Positions 10,443 through 20,801 are shown, counted from the first letter of the stretch. The stretch is 39,326 nt of DNA from Stagonosporopsis chrysanthemi (GCA_022560025.1 JAFISE010000237.1:1-39326), one strand, 5' to 3'. Made by a program: numbers and translations. The notes: generated from the letters alone by a model not told the origin.

Positions 10443-10545
10443 TGCAAGCGAAGATGGGTATTGTGCTATTCTACAGCGAAACTTCGAACTCCTCGTGTCG
10501 CAGAATACAGTTCATCAGACTGACAGACACGGGTGCCGCACTCAC

Positions 10546-12531
10546 TCAATCCAACTCATCCTCTGCATCCTCCCAATCAGTATCCACTTCCGCTCCCTCC
10601 TGGGCGTCATGCCACTCTCCATCCGCCGCATCCTCCCCACTCTCCTCATCCTCCCCAATATGCACGCCCTGCTCCTGCAAGCTCGCCAGAAACATCATAA
10701 ACGCCTCCTCGTCGCCATCATTCTGCAGGTCCGCGATCATGGCCTCGAAATCAGAATCTGTCTCGCCGTCGTCATCGAGGGGGTCGAAGTCATCCGCGTT
10801 CGCGCTGAGACCGTCAGAATCAAACTCGGAGTCGGGGAAAGACATGTCAGAGCCGGTGGGGGAGGAGACACGCTCCAGGCGCCAGCCCATTGCGAAGCGG
10901 GACTTCATGCCGTCGAGGAGGCGGGAGGTGGTGTTGGTCAGCTGGCGGACGTCTTCGTCGCCCAGTTGGTCAGTTTCGGGGAGGACCTCGTCATTTTCTG
11001 AAGCAGGAGCGGCGGGCGCACCCGTTGGCAGCGGTTGTTGGGCAAAGGGATTGAACGGAGTCAGAATGACTGCTTGCTCGGGCCCACAAGAAACAACCGA
11101 GTCGTTGGTGATGCGCCGTCTGAAGCCGGTGCGGGAGGCGTCGTAAAGGCACTTGACTTCTGGGATAGGCTCGCCATGGAGATACGGGGGGATCAGCGAA
11201 GAGCCGCGGCCAAGCTCGATGCTGACTTTGAAGTTGATGCCGCCCTGAGACAGTGCGAAGCCGTACGCGTGGCGGTTGCGCAGACGCTCGGGGTCGCAGA
11301 TGTAGTCTGCCGTTGCGAGCTTGTTGAGCGAGGCGGCTGACTGTCTGAGCTCGAGCGTGACGAGCGAGGGGAGCACGGTGTAGATGCCTGCATCGGGGAG
11401 GTAGTCGAAGAAGTTCTCGGCGACGTAGAAGTGGCGACGCACGATCAGGTTGTCGAGATTTGGCGGGCAGAGCTGGGGATTCATGACAATGGCTTCGTGC
11501 AGAAACGAGTCGGTGTCACACTCCATGGTCTTGAGAGAACGAAAGTGCCGCATCCCATCGCCGGCGACACGCCTGCGGGAGATGATGTGCTTGTCGGGAT
11601 TGACGCGCCATTTCGAGTCCAGATGTGTCAGTGTCTCCAGGGAGTGTGCCACTGGTGCGATGGCTGCCAGAGCTGCGGCTGGGTCTGGGGAGAGTCTCGG
11701 CGATAGGCTCACTGTTCTGTTGACGTTGAATACGTTCTCGCCGAGAGTGAGGTGCTTCAGCTTGGAGGGCGTGCTCAGGATCTGCCGCAGACTGGTCGGT
11801 TCCAGGTTGCACTCGTCGAAGATGAGCGTCGTCAGCGGAGTCGTGCGGGCATGGGGCTCCAGCACGTCCAATGTCTCGGGGAACGTGACACACGACACAT
11901 GTAGATAGCGCAGGCTCGGGTGGCGGAAGAGGCAGTGGAAGCCATCGAGGTCCCAGAAGTCGGCGTGGGCGCCGTGCGAGTGTATGGTGAGCGTCTCGAG
12001 CTGGGCCAGGCCGACAGTCCGCCGCAGGCTCTTCCACAGATGGTGGTCCTCGGCAAAGCGGGCCTTCTCCAGCGCGCCCTCGACGCAGGCCTTCTCCAGG
12101 GCCTGCCTGAAGCGCTCCATGTCGCCCTCGACCCACTCATGGCCGCCCTGTTCCCACTTGAAGTTGTCGTAGGGGCTCTCGATGTGCCACTCGCGCAGGT
12201 TGACCATCTGGGCGACGCACTCGTTGAAAGCCTTGCGCCGCTCGAGGCTGACATCGAGGTGCTCGTTCCAACGATACAGGATCTTGAGCGTGTGCACGGC
12301 GCGGACGCGGTCGGGGCGGGCGACAAAGGCGACGATGATGCGTTGCAGGTCGCGCACCGAGCGCAGCTTGATCGTCTTGTAGAGGAGCTCCTCGGCGAGC
12401 TGCTGGAAGCCGCGGCATGTGCGCGCGAGCGTGCACAGCGTGCGCTTGTCGTGGGCGAGTTGCTGCACCACGCCGAGGGTGAGCTCGGCGGGCAGGCGGT
12501 GGTCGATGCTGCCGAAGAGTGTTGCAGCCAT
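10546..12531 (-). CDS. F-box protein with LRR-like repeats and acidic tail
   Basis: A 661-residue minus-strand protein when started at the ATG ending at 12531. An upstream in-frame ATG at 12651 would add 40 low-complexity basic residues, and I prefer the shorter form because the F-box then begins near residue 11. Residues ~11-55 (DHRLPAELTLGVVQQLAHDK, then LARTCRGFQQLAEELLYKTI) match the F-box that binds Skp1 in SCF ubiquitin ligases. Residues ~180-400 hold irregular leucine-rich segments (LETLTIHSH, LRYLHVSCVTF, LTTLIFDECNL, LKHLTLGENVF), likely the substrate-binding part. The last ~130 residues are strongly acidic and end in DTDWEDAEDELD. It is intronless. The target protein is unknown. It converges with the gene to its left. 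Confidence 0.88.
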   Translation of the reverse strand: MAATLFGSIDHRLPAELTLGVVQQLAHDKRTLCTLARTCRGFQQLAEELLYKTIKLRSVRDLQRIIVAFVARPDRVRAVHTLKILYRWNEHLDVSLERRKAFNECVAQMVNLREWHIESPYDNFKWEQGGHEWVEGDMERFRQALEKACVEGALEKARFAEDHHLWKSLRRTVGLAQLETLTIHSHGAHADFWDLDGFHCLFRHPSLRYLHVSCVTFPETLDVLEPHARTTPLTTLIFDECNLEPTSLRQILSTPSKLKHLTLGENVFNVNRTVSLSPRLSPDPAAALAAIAPVAHSLETLTHLDSKWRVNPDKHIISRRRVAGDGMRHFRSLKTMECDTDSFLHEAIVMNPQLCPPNLDNLIVRRHFYVAENFFDYLPDAGIYTVLPSLVTLELRQSAASLNKLATADYICDPERLRNRHAYGFALSQGGINFKVSIELGRGSSLIPPYLHGEPIPEVKCLYDASRTGFRRRITNDSVVSCGPEQAVILTPFNPFAQQPLPTGAPAAPASENDEVLPETDQLGDEDVRQLTNTTSRLLDGMKSRFAMGWRLERVSSPTGSDMSFPDSEFDSDGLSANADDFDPLDDDGETDSDFEAMIADLQNDGDEEAFMMFLASLQEQGVHIGEDEESGEDAADGEWHDAQEGAEVDTDWEDAEDELD

Positions 12532-13190
12532 GGCAGCGCCCAATGGTGTAGCAGGGTGTGACGGCCTCAGCGGTAGTTGCCCTCGAGGGCGCCTCCACCG
12601 TCGTACCGAGTAGCGGGGCGCACTTTTTGTGTGGGGGACCGCTTGGACCAATGACGTGGTATACTGTGTAGGGTTTACTCAAAATCCCATGTGAAATGAA
12701 TGCATTCGGACGGTATACCTCGTGCACCTCACAGGTATTGGATGGATCAAGCTTTATTGCCAATTCTCAATATGGATAGCTATGTACTATCCAGACACAT
12801 GTATCCAAAGCAAACAAAGAGCCCAAAACGCCGACTATGCGGACCGCAGCCCGAGTCCCAACGCCAGAAGCCAAAACAAAACATGCAGGGTATGATGAAC
12901 ACGAAAATGGCGTGGAAAGCGCCGCCTCATGCAGAGCTCAAGAACCTATACACGACCTCAGCACAGAACCTAGAAAGCCATACAAGCTCGCAAACTCACC
13001 TCTCCCTAGTGCGCACACTGATGGAACTGACTCGAGCAATACACATTCTCCCTGCACCAGGTCAGCACGCGCTGCACACCCACACCATCTTCACGTGAAC
13101 CCAAACCAACGCGCGATGATTGGCCGGCTAAACCCTCACCCGCTCACTACACCACCGCCCAAACAACAACACAGAATCTTACTATTCAAC
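12532..13190. other. Intergenic region between small TM gene and F-box gene
   Basis: Holds the F-box promoter (nearest 12532) and the 3' part of the small minus-strand gene. Plus-strand frames at 12700-13202 lack domains and overlap one another. A second exon of the small gene may lie here: a CTGAC branch-like site and CAG acceptor around 13056-13072 (minus strand) would add about 18 residues. Confidence 0.45.
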
Positions 13191-13379
13191 TCACCTCGTT
13201 AAATAACTCCCATCCGCCTTTGCCCGCCTCGTCTCCAGCAACGGTGGCACAAACGGCAGTGCAAGCGCAGACACCACATACCCCATTGCGAGGCTTGCTT
13301 TGAGGCGGTAGTGCGGGTCCCGGGGCGCTGCGGACGAGTACCGCCTGATGGATGCGAGGGCGTGTGACGAGAAAGCCAT
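13191..13379 (-). CDS. Small single-TM, possibly mitochondrial protein
   Basis: A 62-residue frame, reading MAFSSHALASIRRYSSAAPR at the start. The N-terminus is rich in Ser, Ala and Arg without acids, like a mitochondrial presequence. One hydrophobic segment follows (residues ~30-47, ending ALPFVPPLLE), then a basic tail. The layout resembles small inner-membrane subunits such as those of cytochrome oxidase, but I cannot assign a family. Support for a real gene: a clear TATA box (TTATATAA, 13485-13492) lies about 105 bases before the ATG. The stop TGA lies inside a perfect GTGAGT donor, so the true C-terminus may be spliced to a downstream exon. Confidence 0.5.
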   Translation of the reverse strand: MAFSSHALASIRRYSSAAPRDPHYRLKASLAMGYVVSALALPFVPPLLETRRAKADGSYLTR

Positions 13380-14605
13380 TCCTGGATTTCGAGAAGTTCG
13401 AGAAGTATTATCTGCTAACGACTTGCGGAGATAGGAGACTCAGGATTGGTGTTATTGTTTTTGCTTGCGGTGCGAGGAGCGAATTTATATAAGCTGGTGG
13501 GTTTGTGCTAGGCAGCTGTGGTTTTGTCCCGGGTAAGGCTGAGGCTGAGGCTGAGGCTCAAGATGGCAAGTCAGCAATGGTCGAAGGATCGAATGGGACG
13601 GATGTAGACAATGGCGGGTTCGCTCTACATGCGGCGAACTCTCTTGCTTATGTATGGAACCTAGGACAGGGTAGCACTTACAATAGCGTGCGATGATGCA
13701 AAGTGGGCCGGGTGGTTCAGGCACTAACTACTCTGTAGGGCTGGGTTGCGACTATATGTATGTAAAAGTCTCGACCGACTACCGATCTCAAACCCGAAAG
13801 TCGTCTCAAGCACAAAAATGCCGATAAATACTTCCCAAAACAAAAGAGAGGCAGAACTACCCAGGTGACTGGACAAAAAGCGCGGAAAAACGTTTCACAC
13901 TTCCTCTTGTCGGCACCTGAGGGGGATGTTTAAGCACACGCGGCAAATGTGGGGGAATATGCCGCTGCCCATACCCGTCCGCCCGCGCATCAGCCCACGA
14001 TCGCACCACCGTGACTCAAGTCCCAGCGCGCACCACCCGCCAGAGCTCCTGCGGCTGCTGTGTGTGCGCGCGGGGGCCGTGCGTACGATGCAGGTGCGAT
14101 TGTGGCGCTGCGTGGGCGCGTTTATGGGCTGGCGATCACGACATTGGGGGAGGGGCATGGCGTGCCTGCGTACCTGCGTGCCTCGTGCAAGTGTTTCGGC
14201 GCGCGGTGTCAGCGGTATTGGGGTGTTTGTGATTGGAGGAGCAGGGTGGCGCAGGGGCGAGTGCTTCATTAGATTAGACGAGACAGTGTTGCACCTGGTC
14301 TTTGTGTTCGACACCGAGTTGTGAGGTGTTGGTGTTGTGTTGCTACATGTGATGATGGTTGTTGTGCAGACTAGCGGCTGTCACCAGCGGGTTTGTCTCG
14401 ACCGCACACACCTGGCCGTCAACGTCACGACGCTATGTCTGAGCCCTTGGTGTGGAATCGCACTGGTTTGAACGTTACAGGCGGAAGGGCAATCACTATC
14501 ATGGAGGTAGGAGTAGGGAGTGTTCAATTCCTTGCTGCTGCCAGAAAGAGCTATACACATATTGCTAAAGGCAGTTGCCAATTGCAACTGGACGGTTTTC
14601 AGCAC
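13380..14605. other. Gene-poor stretch with short repeats
   Basis: Several overlapping short frames (for example 13926-14324 on the plus strand and 13895-14314 on the minus) share the same GC-rich DNA, and none shows a domain or a composition I trust. A short GAGGCT repeat lies near 13539-13560. The right end should contain the 3' UTR of the minus-strand gene at 14606. Confidence 0.45.
13485..13492 (-). promoter_or_regulatory. TATA box of the small TM gene
   Basis: TTATATAA in a GC-balanced stretch, about 105 bases upstream of the ATG at 13379 on the minus strand. Confidence 0.5.
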
Positions 14606-15877
14606 TCAGCCATCGATCTCCATCTCGTCAGCACTTGGAAGCTCCGTCATTTCCCTCAAGCTCTTCAGTGCCGCTTGCCGTTCATTCTCTGTTGGCCAGC
14701 CGAACTCGACCATGGCCTCATCAAAACCCTCTCCCGCCAACCGTGGCAGAGGAACATTGTTGCCGTCTTCATCGACAAAGCCGTACAGGACAAAGTCTAG
14801 GTAATACTTTTGCGCATCCAGGCCCCGCTTGATTCCCTCCATAATCACCATATCCACCGCACTCTCCATCCTCTTCCCATCAATATGCCAACCCTCTTTA
14901 CACAATAGCCCCCACTCCTCCTCCGGGACCGCGTTCTCGATCTCATCGGCCAGCCAGGCATGCCCCTCTATATCGAGATCCTCATTCAGGTAGGTGCGCA
15001 CCATGACGTCCGTAATATTATCGTAGTCCATCACCTCCCTGCCGACCAACAGTCTCCACAGCATCTGCAGCCCCTTCTGCGTCAACAGCAGGTGGCTCAG
15101 CATCGAAACCCCATTCCCCAGCACAGGGTCCGAGAAACGCATGTCCAGCTTAACCAGCACCAACTGCATGATCAGCAACTCCTTATCGCTCCAGATGCGC
15201 TTGTCCTGCAGATACGCCTCGCGTAGTGCAGTGCTCTTGCTCTCCATCACGCACCAGAACTTGCACAGCACCTCGAACGCCTCCTTCGGCACACGGTGTC
15301 CCTCGAGCGCAAGACACGTCAGTATCTCGCGCACAATCTGCTGGCGCCGCAGCACCATGCCCACCCACCTGAACCCCGGGACGTCGCGGGCGAGCCACTC
15401 ACGCTCGTCCATGGGACGCAGCATGGGGTCGCTGATGCATAGCTCTGGGTGCATGATCCAAGAGAAGACCGGGGCTGCAATCGGGGCATGGTAGCGCGCA
15501 TACTCGTGGATCAGGCCGACGCTGTACTTGTTCAGGCGGTAGTGGAATTCTTTGTCGAGTGCGTAGAGGGCGATGATGCTAGTGTACGGCAGGCGGATGC
15601 AGAACTGGAAGAAGAGGTGGGGATGTCGCAGGAGCGATTTGTAGATGTTGAAGGGCTGGCGGTCGAGCTGCGGTGGTGGGTGGGCTTGCGGGATGCTGAG
15701 TGTGGAAGGCGCGGGAGGTGGTGCAAAACCCCAGGTTGCCGTCGCGATATTGCGGCGGCGGTGGTGGTGGCGGCGTAGAACGCATGGCGCTTCGGTGTTG
15801 CTCGGTGTTAGAGACTCCCCAGCGTCGTCAGGTGAGAAATCGTGTGCCGTACGCTTTTCGCCCGGGTGGAAACTCAT
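14606..15877 (-). CDS. Conserved-looking fungal hypothetical protein
   Basis: 423 residues, intronless, starting MSFHPGEKRTAHDFS. Residues 1-75 are disordered, with a His/Arg patch and Pro-rich part. Residues ~80-400 look like a globular, mostly helical domain: LPYTSIIALYALDKEFHYRLNKY resembles a degenerate F-box-like helix set, followed by VGLIHEYARYHAP and many Trp/Leu/Met-rich helices (WRLLVGREVMDYD, YYLDFVLYGFVDEDG). The tail is acidic (ADEMEIDG). I recognise no named domain with certainty, and no transmembrane or signal segment is evident. Frame length and composition make it a confident gene of unknown function. Confidence 0.82.
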   Translation of the reverse strand: MSFHPGEKRTAHDFSPDDAGESLTPSNTEAPCVLRRHHHRRRNIATATWGFAPPPAPSTLSIPQAHPPPQLDRQPFNIYKSLLRHPHLFFQFCIRLPYTSIIALYALDKEFHYRLNKYSVGLIHEYARYHAPIAAPVFSWIMHPELCISDPMLRPMDEREWLARDVPGFRWVGMVLRRQQIVREILTCLALEGHRVPKEAFEVLCKFWCVMESKSTALREAYLQDKRIWSDKELLIMQLVLVKLDMRFSDPVLGNGVSMLSHLLLTQKGLQMLWRLLVGREVMDYDNITDVMVRTYLNEDLDIEGHAWLADEIENAVPEEEWGLLCKEGWHIDGKRMESAVDMVIMEGIKRGLDAQKYYLDFVLYGFVDEDGNNVPLPRLAGEGFDEAMVEFGWPTENERQAALKSLREMTELPSADEMEIDG

Positions 15878-16173
15878 TGTGAGTGGTGTGGTGTATGTAG
15901 GTCAGTGAGAGGGTGATCGGGTTTTTAAGTGAGCTGGGACTCAATAACAAACAACCGAACACTCCGGGTCCAGGCAACAACGCCTTGGTAGGTGAAAGGC
16001 AGCTTGTAAGTTTTCACAGATCTCTATATTTGGGCAGTGCTCAAAAGAACTTTCGATTAAAGAGTCTGAGAGAAACGCAGCTGACTGTTATATTTGCCCA
16101 GTGATACCACTGTGTCATGCCATCGTTATCTTTCCTCAGCCTTCGTATTATGGTAGGCTGCAGACTTTCCGAC
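15878..16173. other. Intergenic region
   Basis: Promoter of the minus-strand hypothetical gene on the left and 3' UTR of the secreted-protein gene on the right. Nothing else is seen. Confidence 0.5.
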
Positions 16174-17212
16174 CTAAGGCTCATTGGTGCAGTCCTTGTA
16201 GCCGTTGATGATGACTTTCGCCTCCCGGTGAAACCAGCCCCGGTCAGGATAGAGCTTCACTAGATCGGCTGAGTACTTGTCCATGACATCGTCGACCAGA
16301 TGGCGTGTCTTGCAAGGCCGCAGTTCGCCCTTCGTGAGGCCAAACTGGACCTTCGGGTTGGCGCTATGAGTCTCGATGTGCATGAAGTTCACGCCATTCA
16401 AGCCATTGAAGTTGAATTCGAATTTACCACTAGGGGGATTCAAGGGTAGATTAACCTAGAATCCAGTGTGTGAGCGTGTACCCGTAGAAGAGTTGGAGTG
16501 ACTCACGCGCACGAACTGCGGCACGTTGCAGTAAGTACCTGCCCATTTGCCGGGAATTTCATAGCAGTTGTACTCCTTGTCCTTCATCGTGAACGCCCGT
16601 AGTGTGTCTGCAGCTAGTTGCATGAGGACGATACGAGTCTGTTCGTTGCGGAAGCAGCCCCCCTCGATCCGTACTCTCGCCTCCTCCAGATCCACCCTCC
16701 ACGCAGGGTCGTCTTGCACGAGTGCGTTGGTCCAGAAGTACTGCCAGTCGCGTGACGTACGACCGCAGCACCCGCTTCCGGTCGCGGAGGGAGGACAGGC
16801 AGCGTCCAGCAATGCGAACACGGTGTCAGAGAGCTTAGAGCCGCGTAGGTCACCGTAGTTGATGGGCTTGCGAAAGCTACCGCCTGTCCAGATCTCTACT
16901 GTTCCCTTCAGCATGTTAGCATTTGTAGGAGCGTGAGACGATGAAGAACTTGCCCATCCCTGGTACCAAATCGACGGATTTTCTCCTCGCGACACAAGGG
17001 CGAGATTCGGACTCTCTGTAGCTTGTTTCAGTAGGGACTGCGAAGCGATGCCTAGCTTATGCCTTACCTGGACGTGCATTGATGTCAAGAGTGTGTCGAA
17101 TCCCGGCGCTACTGAGAGACTGCACATCATCGAGGACCGGCGGCGTTGCTGCAGAACCTAGCGCGACAAGGCATAAAGCCAGACCGTAAAGAGCGAACTT
17201 GACAAGCTTCAT
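16174..17212 (-). CDS. Secreted cysteine-containing protein, paralog A
   Basis: Proposed exons on the minus strand: 17212-17068, 17015-16507 and 16455-16174, joining in frame to 311 residues. Intron 1 (52 bp, GTAAGG donor) and intron 2 (51 bp, GTGAGT donor) sit at the same codon positions as in the neighbouring paralog at 17845-18823. The N-terminus MKLVKFALYGLALCLVALGS is a clear signal peptide. The mature part carries VEIWTGG, RKPINYGDLRGSKLSDTVF, a CPPSATGSGCC cluster, NCYEIPGKWAGTYCNVPQFV, and near the C-terminus GELRPCKTR and VIINGYKDC. It has eight cysteines after the signal, consistent with disulfide bonding outside the cell. No known domain is recognised. A secreted effector or cell-surface role is an inference from the signal peptide, the cysteines, the tandem duplication and the neighbouring transposon island. 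Confidence 0.82.
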
Positions 17213-17844
17213 ATTGAAGTACGCGGACGTGTGATATCACTGGTCGAGAGAGCTAGGTCGACTAGGTAATGGAAAGAGAAGCCGCGAGTGTGTCGAGCTC
17301 GAAGTGACCTCAAAGTGCTGGTCAGCGAAGGTAAGACTCAGAACACGTCACTAATAAGATCGATTGCTAATTAAATTGGAGCCGTACGAGTAAATGTAGA
17401 AAGTACTGCCCAGATTTGAGCGTTTGCGAGCCAGTCGCCAAAGAGCGCCTCCCATTTAGCGCTGTCCATGCGTCTCACAGGTACTGGCTGGCAGCTGCCA
17501 ATAAATCTATCCCGGGATATTCATGTCTTTCACAAAAGACTTCTTGGTACTTCCTGTCCAAAGAAACCTACAAGTCGGTACAACGCAGCTTAATTTGTGT
17601 AAACACATTCAACCCACCGCTTGGTTGACGTGAAATATCGTGCCAAATCATTGCAGTCACAATCTCACGCTACCATGTCACAGCTTCACAATATATCAGG
17701 AAGGTATCGAATCGGGACTTGAGCCTTTCAATTCAATCATACATGCTAAGTAACCTACTGCTCTTGTGACGCGCGAGATCCACCAAACTAAGTAGATCGC
17801 GCCAGTCAAGAAGCCATGCTTGGTAGCCAGAGAGCAGAACTAAT
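17213..17844. other. Intergenic region between the two secreted paralogs
   Basis: Promoter of paralog A and 3' UTR of paralog B. A 70-residue plus-strand frame at 17416-17628 has no supporting feature. Confidence 0.5.
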
Positions 17845-18823
17845 CTAGAGCTCGTCGCTGCATACTTTGTCACCATTAATGATGACGCGAGCATCACGAC
17901 GGAACTCTTTCTTGTACTTTGGAAACTCCTTCACGATGTCATCCTTGTATTTGTCCATGACCATGTCTACCTCAGGGCGTGTCTTGCAGGGCCTCAGGTC
18001 ACCAAATGGGGAAAAGGTCTCATACGGATTGGCGCTGGATGTCAGAATCTGCCAGCGGTTGAAATTCAACGTGCAAGGACCGTTATGATCATCGAGGCAA
18101 TGCTTAGTGGTAGGCAGGTTGATCTAGAAAGGGTCAGATGAGCTCTTATTGATCATCCAGAAGTGCGAAACGTACTCGGACTTTCCTTGGAACGTTACAA
18201 AAGATCTCTCTTTGGTGAGTGTAGCAATTGTAACCATTCTCATTCTTGGTGTAGGCGGACAATGTCTCTGCGATTATCTTGGCCATGACATCTCGGATGC
18301 CTGGGGTGGCAAAGTGAGCCTGTTCAGTCTTGAAGGATGCCCTACGCGTCTCGGTCGGGAAGGGGTAAACGTTGGGAGAACCCTGTACAATGGTCTTGGT
18401 CTTGAAGAATTGCCAGTCGTCGTTCTTGCATTCTGTACTGGAGGTCCATGGACAGGAAACATCAAGAAGATGAAGGATCGTATCAGACAGCTTCGAGCCG
18501 CGAAGGTTGCCCCAATTGACTGGCTTGCGCTGATCCCCACCAGTCCACACCTCGACTTGAGCGAAACCCTGATACTCAGTGGAAGGGTCGTAGCCACGGG
18601 CCTCGATGGTGTTGAGTGTATCTTGGTAGTATGTCAACGTATAACCCATGGAGAGGCAGCAGTATTTGTACTCACCTGGAATGGTAACATTGAAAGTGTG
18701 GTAGTCAGAGCGCAGGTCCTTGGTGGCCGTGACGGTATTGGTGTCGGGGGCCGGAGCAGCGCCCACGAGGGAGGTAAGGCATAAAGCCAAGCCAATGAGG
18801 AGCGAGTTGACGAAGTACTTCAT
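17845..18823 (-). CDS. Secreted cysteine-containing protein, paralog B
   Basis: Proposed exons: 18823-18676, 18621-18176 and 18123-17845 (minus strand), joining to 290 residues. The start is the ATG of MKYFVNSLLIGLALCLTSLV, a signal peptide. The same frame stays open upstream to 19195, but that part is not signal-like and lies upstream of a TATA box, so I reject it. Intron 1 is 54 bp and contains no in-frame stop, so unspliced mRNA would still encode a protein. It is called an intron because paralog A has one at the same place (after ...P) and the flanking exons then align (PDTLNTIEARGYDPSTEYQG against PESPNLALVSRGENPSIWYQG). Shared blocks: EVWTGG, RGSKLSDT, DWQFF, NCYTHQREIFCNVP, INLP, LRPCKTR, VMDKY, VIINGDKVC. 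The mature part has eight cysteines and an NVT glycosylation site. Function unknown. Confidence 0.83.
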
Positions 18824-18899
18824 GGTGAAGAACAGAGACTCGGAGTAGTTGAGAAGGTTTGAGTCTTTGGGTGTTGTGATAAGGACGAATGTCCAAGCA

Positions 18900-18907
18900 T
18901 TTATATA
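18900..18907 (-). promoter_or_regulatory. TATA box of secreted paralog B
   Basis: TATATAAA on the minus strand about 77 bases upstream of the ATG at 18823. It supports that start rather than the longer upstream frame. Confidence 0.6.
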
Positions 18908-20707
18908 TGAGACTCCTTGGTGGGAGACGTTAGCGCTCGTCCCCCGACTAGAGTGAAGGTGCGGACGGTGAGAGAAAGGAACAGTCACCATAACTTTCAC
19001 GTGAAAGTAAGCTATCTCCGCGCTGATTGAGACGCAGACGCAGAATGGAGATGACGTTTTGATATTCCAGCAACGCTCACTGAATCGAGCATTACAATAG
19101 TTTGCGTATTGCAGCTTATCTAGTACTATAATTTGATGATAGGCCGACATACATAGAGACCAGTTGTATCCGCGGTAAACTTTCATAAAAGACAACTGCT
19201 AAGCCAATACAATGTGTGATTCGAGCAAAGTGGAGCGACTATATCAACTATTGATGTTGAGGTCTCGAACTCTGGCAACGAAATATAGCGCTATGAGTGA
19301 CCTGTGAAAGTGTGTACCCACCCGTCTCAGGGAAATAACCACCAGCTTTCTACAAGGCAACAAAAGACTTCATAGTCTTCCGCCTGTTAGCACCATGGTA
19401 CATACGTTAAGGAGCCACAGTCTGGGTGGCTCGCACATCTTGTCAGTCGTTGTTCTAGGAACCCTTGACAGCCAATAAGACGAAGACTGCCTGTAGCAAG
19501 CCTGAACAGAAGGCAGATTTCCTGCATCATGCAATGTGTCAGATGTGCAAGACGAGAAATGGAAAGAAGCACATGCAAGTTGGACAAGACAAGGAAGCCC
19601 GGCAACGGTATGGTATCAAGCGATATGTTTTTGAGGACACGTGCATATAGAACACAATTGTACTGGAAGTAGCGCCTGAAGAATCTTCCAATGAAGGATG
19701 GAGCTCACTTGCCTATTGGCAGCCAGAGATCAAATACTGGAAGCAAGCATTGGCGTGATCTAGCAGATACCCACAGTAATATTTACCGGTGCAGGCCTGG
19801 AAAGATTGATGTTCTCCGTTGCAAGTTCTCGAGGAGCTTGAGCTACTCGTCCAGCTCGTAGCTTTTCGCAGTTGTGCTGTTGAATGCATATACTAGGCTG
19901 GTTCGTGGTGTCCTAGACACGAGGTTGCCGCGAGGGTTGAGTGTGGATGATAGTTGAAGCAATAAATTTGAAACATTGGCGGGTCTGCAAGGAATAGTTT
20001 GATTTAACTAAAAGGCTTGTTGTTGTGTCAAATGGCGGGTGTCCAATGTCCCAAACGAAGAGCATCAGGAATTCGTTCTTGGTGCAAGAACCGATGAAGA
20101 ATCGGATCCCAATCAGCCACTGATGTCTGCTGTTTAGATGGACCTGTGATGCAGATAGCTTACGGCCTTCTCGCGATCTGTCACTCGGTCGGGTCGTCGT
20201 CCGAATTCGAGCAATTGGTGCCACCAGCCAGTGCCTGTTGCATGGGGTCCTAGAACTCTTGACAGTCCGCAAATTTGTGCACACCATTGACCCGGCTTGT
20301 TTGCGTCGTCGGCTAACGCTGTATAACAACAACAGAAAACGAAGACGGCATGAACACTTTCGAGTGTAACAGTGACATGAGAAGTCATTCAGTTTAAACT
20401 CTGTGTATGTGATCTTTTTTGCTAAGACTGAAGAAGCAGTCGGCGTTAGGGCTTCTGGATAGTACGGATGACGACCAGATTCTCCAGCAAATCGCAGTGC
20501 AGCTACCTATGTCCCTTTCATCAAGATATCGTCCAGTACTCAGAACCTACATAAACAATGTGGCAGACTAACAGCAGGTGCACAATGTCCTTTAATTAGG
20601 GATAATCTGAGACTCGACACCGCCCGCCTGCCCTCGGCCACCATCACCACCACCACTACTAGCAAAAAGAAATCACAACCACACCTGCTCACGACCGTCA
20701 GGACGGC

Positions 20708-20711
20708 AAAA
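20708..20711 (-). terminator. RNA polymerase III terminator of tRNA-Gly
   Basis: TTTT on the minus strand directly after the discriminator base of the tRNA gene. Confidence 0.7.
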
Positions 20712-20801
20712 TGCATCGGCCGGGAATCGAACCCGGGGCTAGCCGAGACTGGTCCTGTGAAGGAATGGCAACGGCTAATTTTACCACTAAACCACCGATG
20801 C
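20712..20801 (-). tRNA. tRNA-Gly(GCC) with a 19 nt intron
   Basis: The minus strand folds as a complete cloverleaf. The acceptor stem GCATCGG pairs perfectly with CCGATGC, followed by discriminator A. The T arm is CCGGG-TTCGATT-CCCGG. The anticodon stem AGCCG/CGGCT encloses a loop reading TTGCCA, with GCC as anticodon. A 19 nt insertion (20747-20765) sits one base 3' of the anticodon, the canonical eukaryotic tRNA intron position. The D stem is GTTT/AAAT. The internal A and B boxes (GGTTTAGTGG-like and GGTTCGATTCC) are intact. It lies about 170 bases from the edge of the transposon block. Confidence 0.93.

Larger units (their letters stand above)
10034..10545. other. Convergent 3' intergenic region
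   Basis: This lies between the ends of the plus-strand repeat-protein gene and the minus-strand F-box gene, so it should hold both 3' UTRs. It contains the hexanucleotide repeat at 10193-10228 and a G-rich run near 10423-10442. No gene is supported. Confidence 0.5.
18824..20711. other. Gene-poor stretch before the repeat block
   Basis: Nearly 1.9 kb without a supportable protein gene. Frames at 19387-19605, 19913-20332 and 20134-20388 (minus) and 20540-20884 are short, overlap, or cross the tRNA gene. The base composition is balanced, so the RIP-like decay has not reached here. The left end holds the promoter of paralog B. Confidence 0.5.

Noticed and set aside
11832..12763. Long Arg/Ser/Ala-rich frames on both strands over the F-box gene
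   Set aside because: GC-rich third codon positions create antisense and shifted open frames. Only the frame with F-box and leucine-rich segments is coherent.
13895..14324. Cys- and Arg-rich frames on both strands
   Set aside because: Four overlapping frames compete, with no domain, no good promoter evidence and unlikely composition.
18824..19195. N-terminal extension of secreted paralog B (the frame is open from 19195)
   Set aside because: The extension is not signal-like, lies upstream of a TATA box, and would bury the clear signal peptide starting at 18823.
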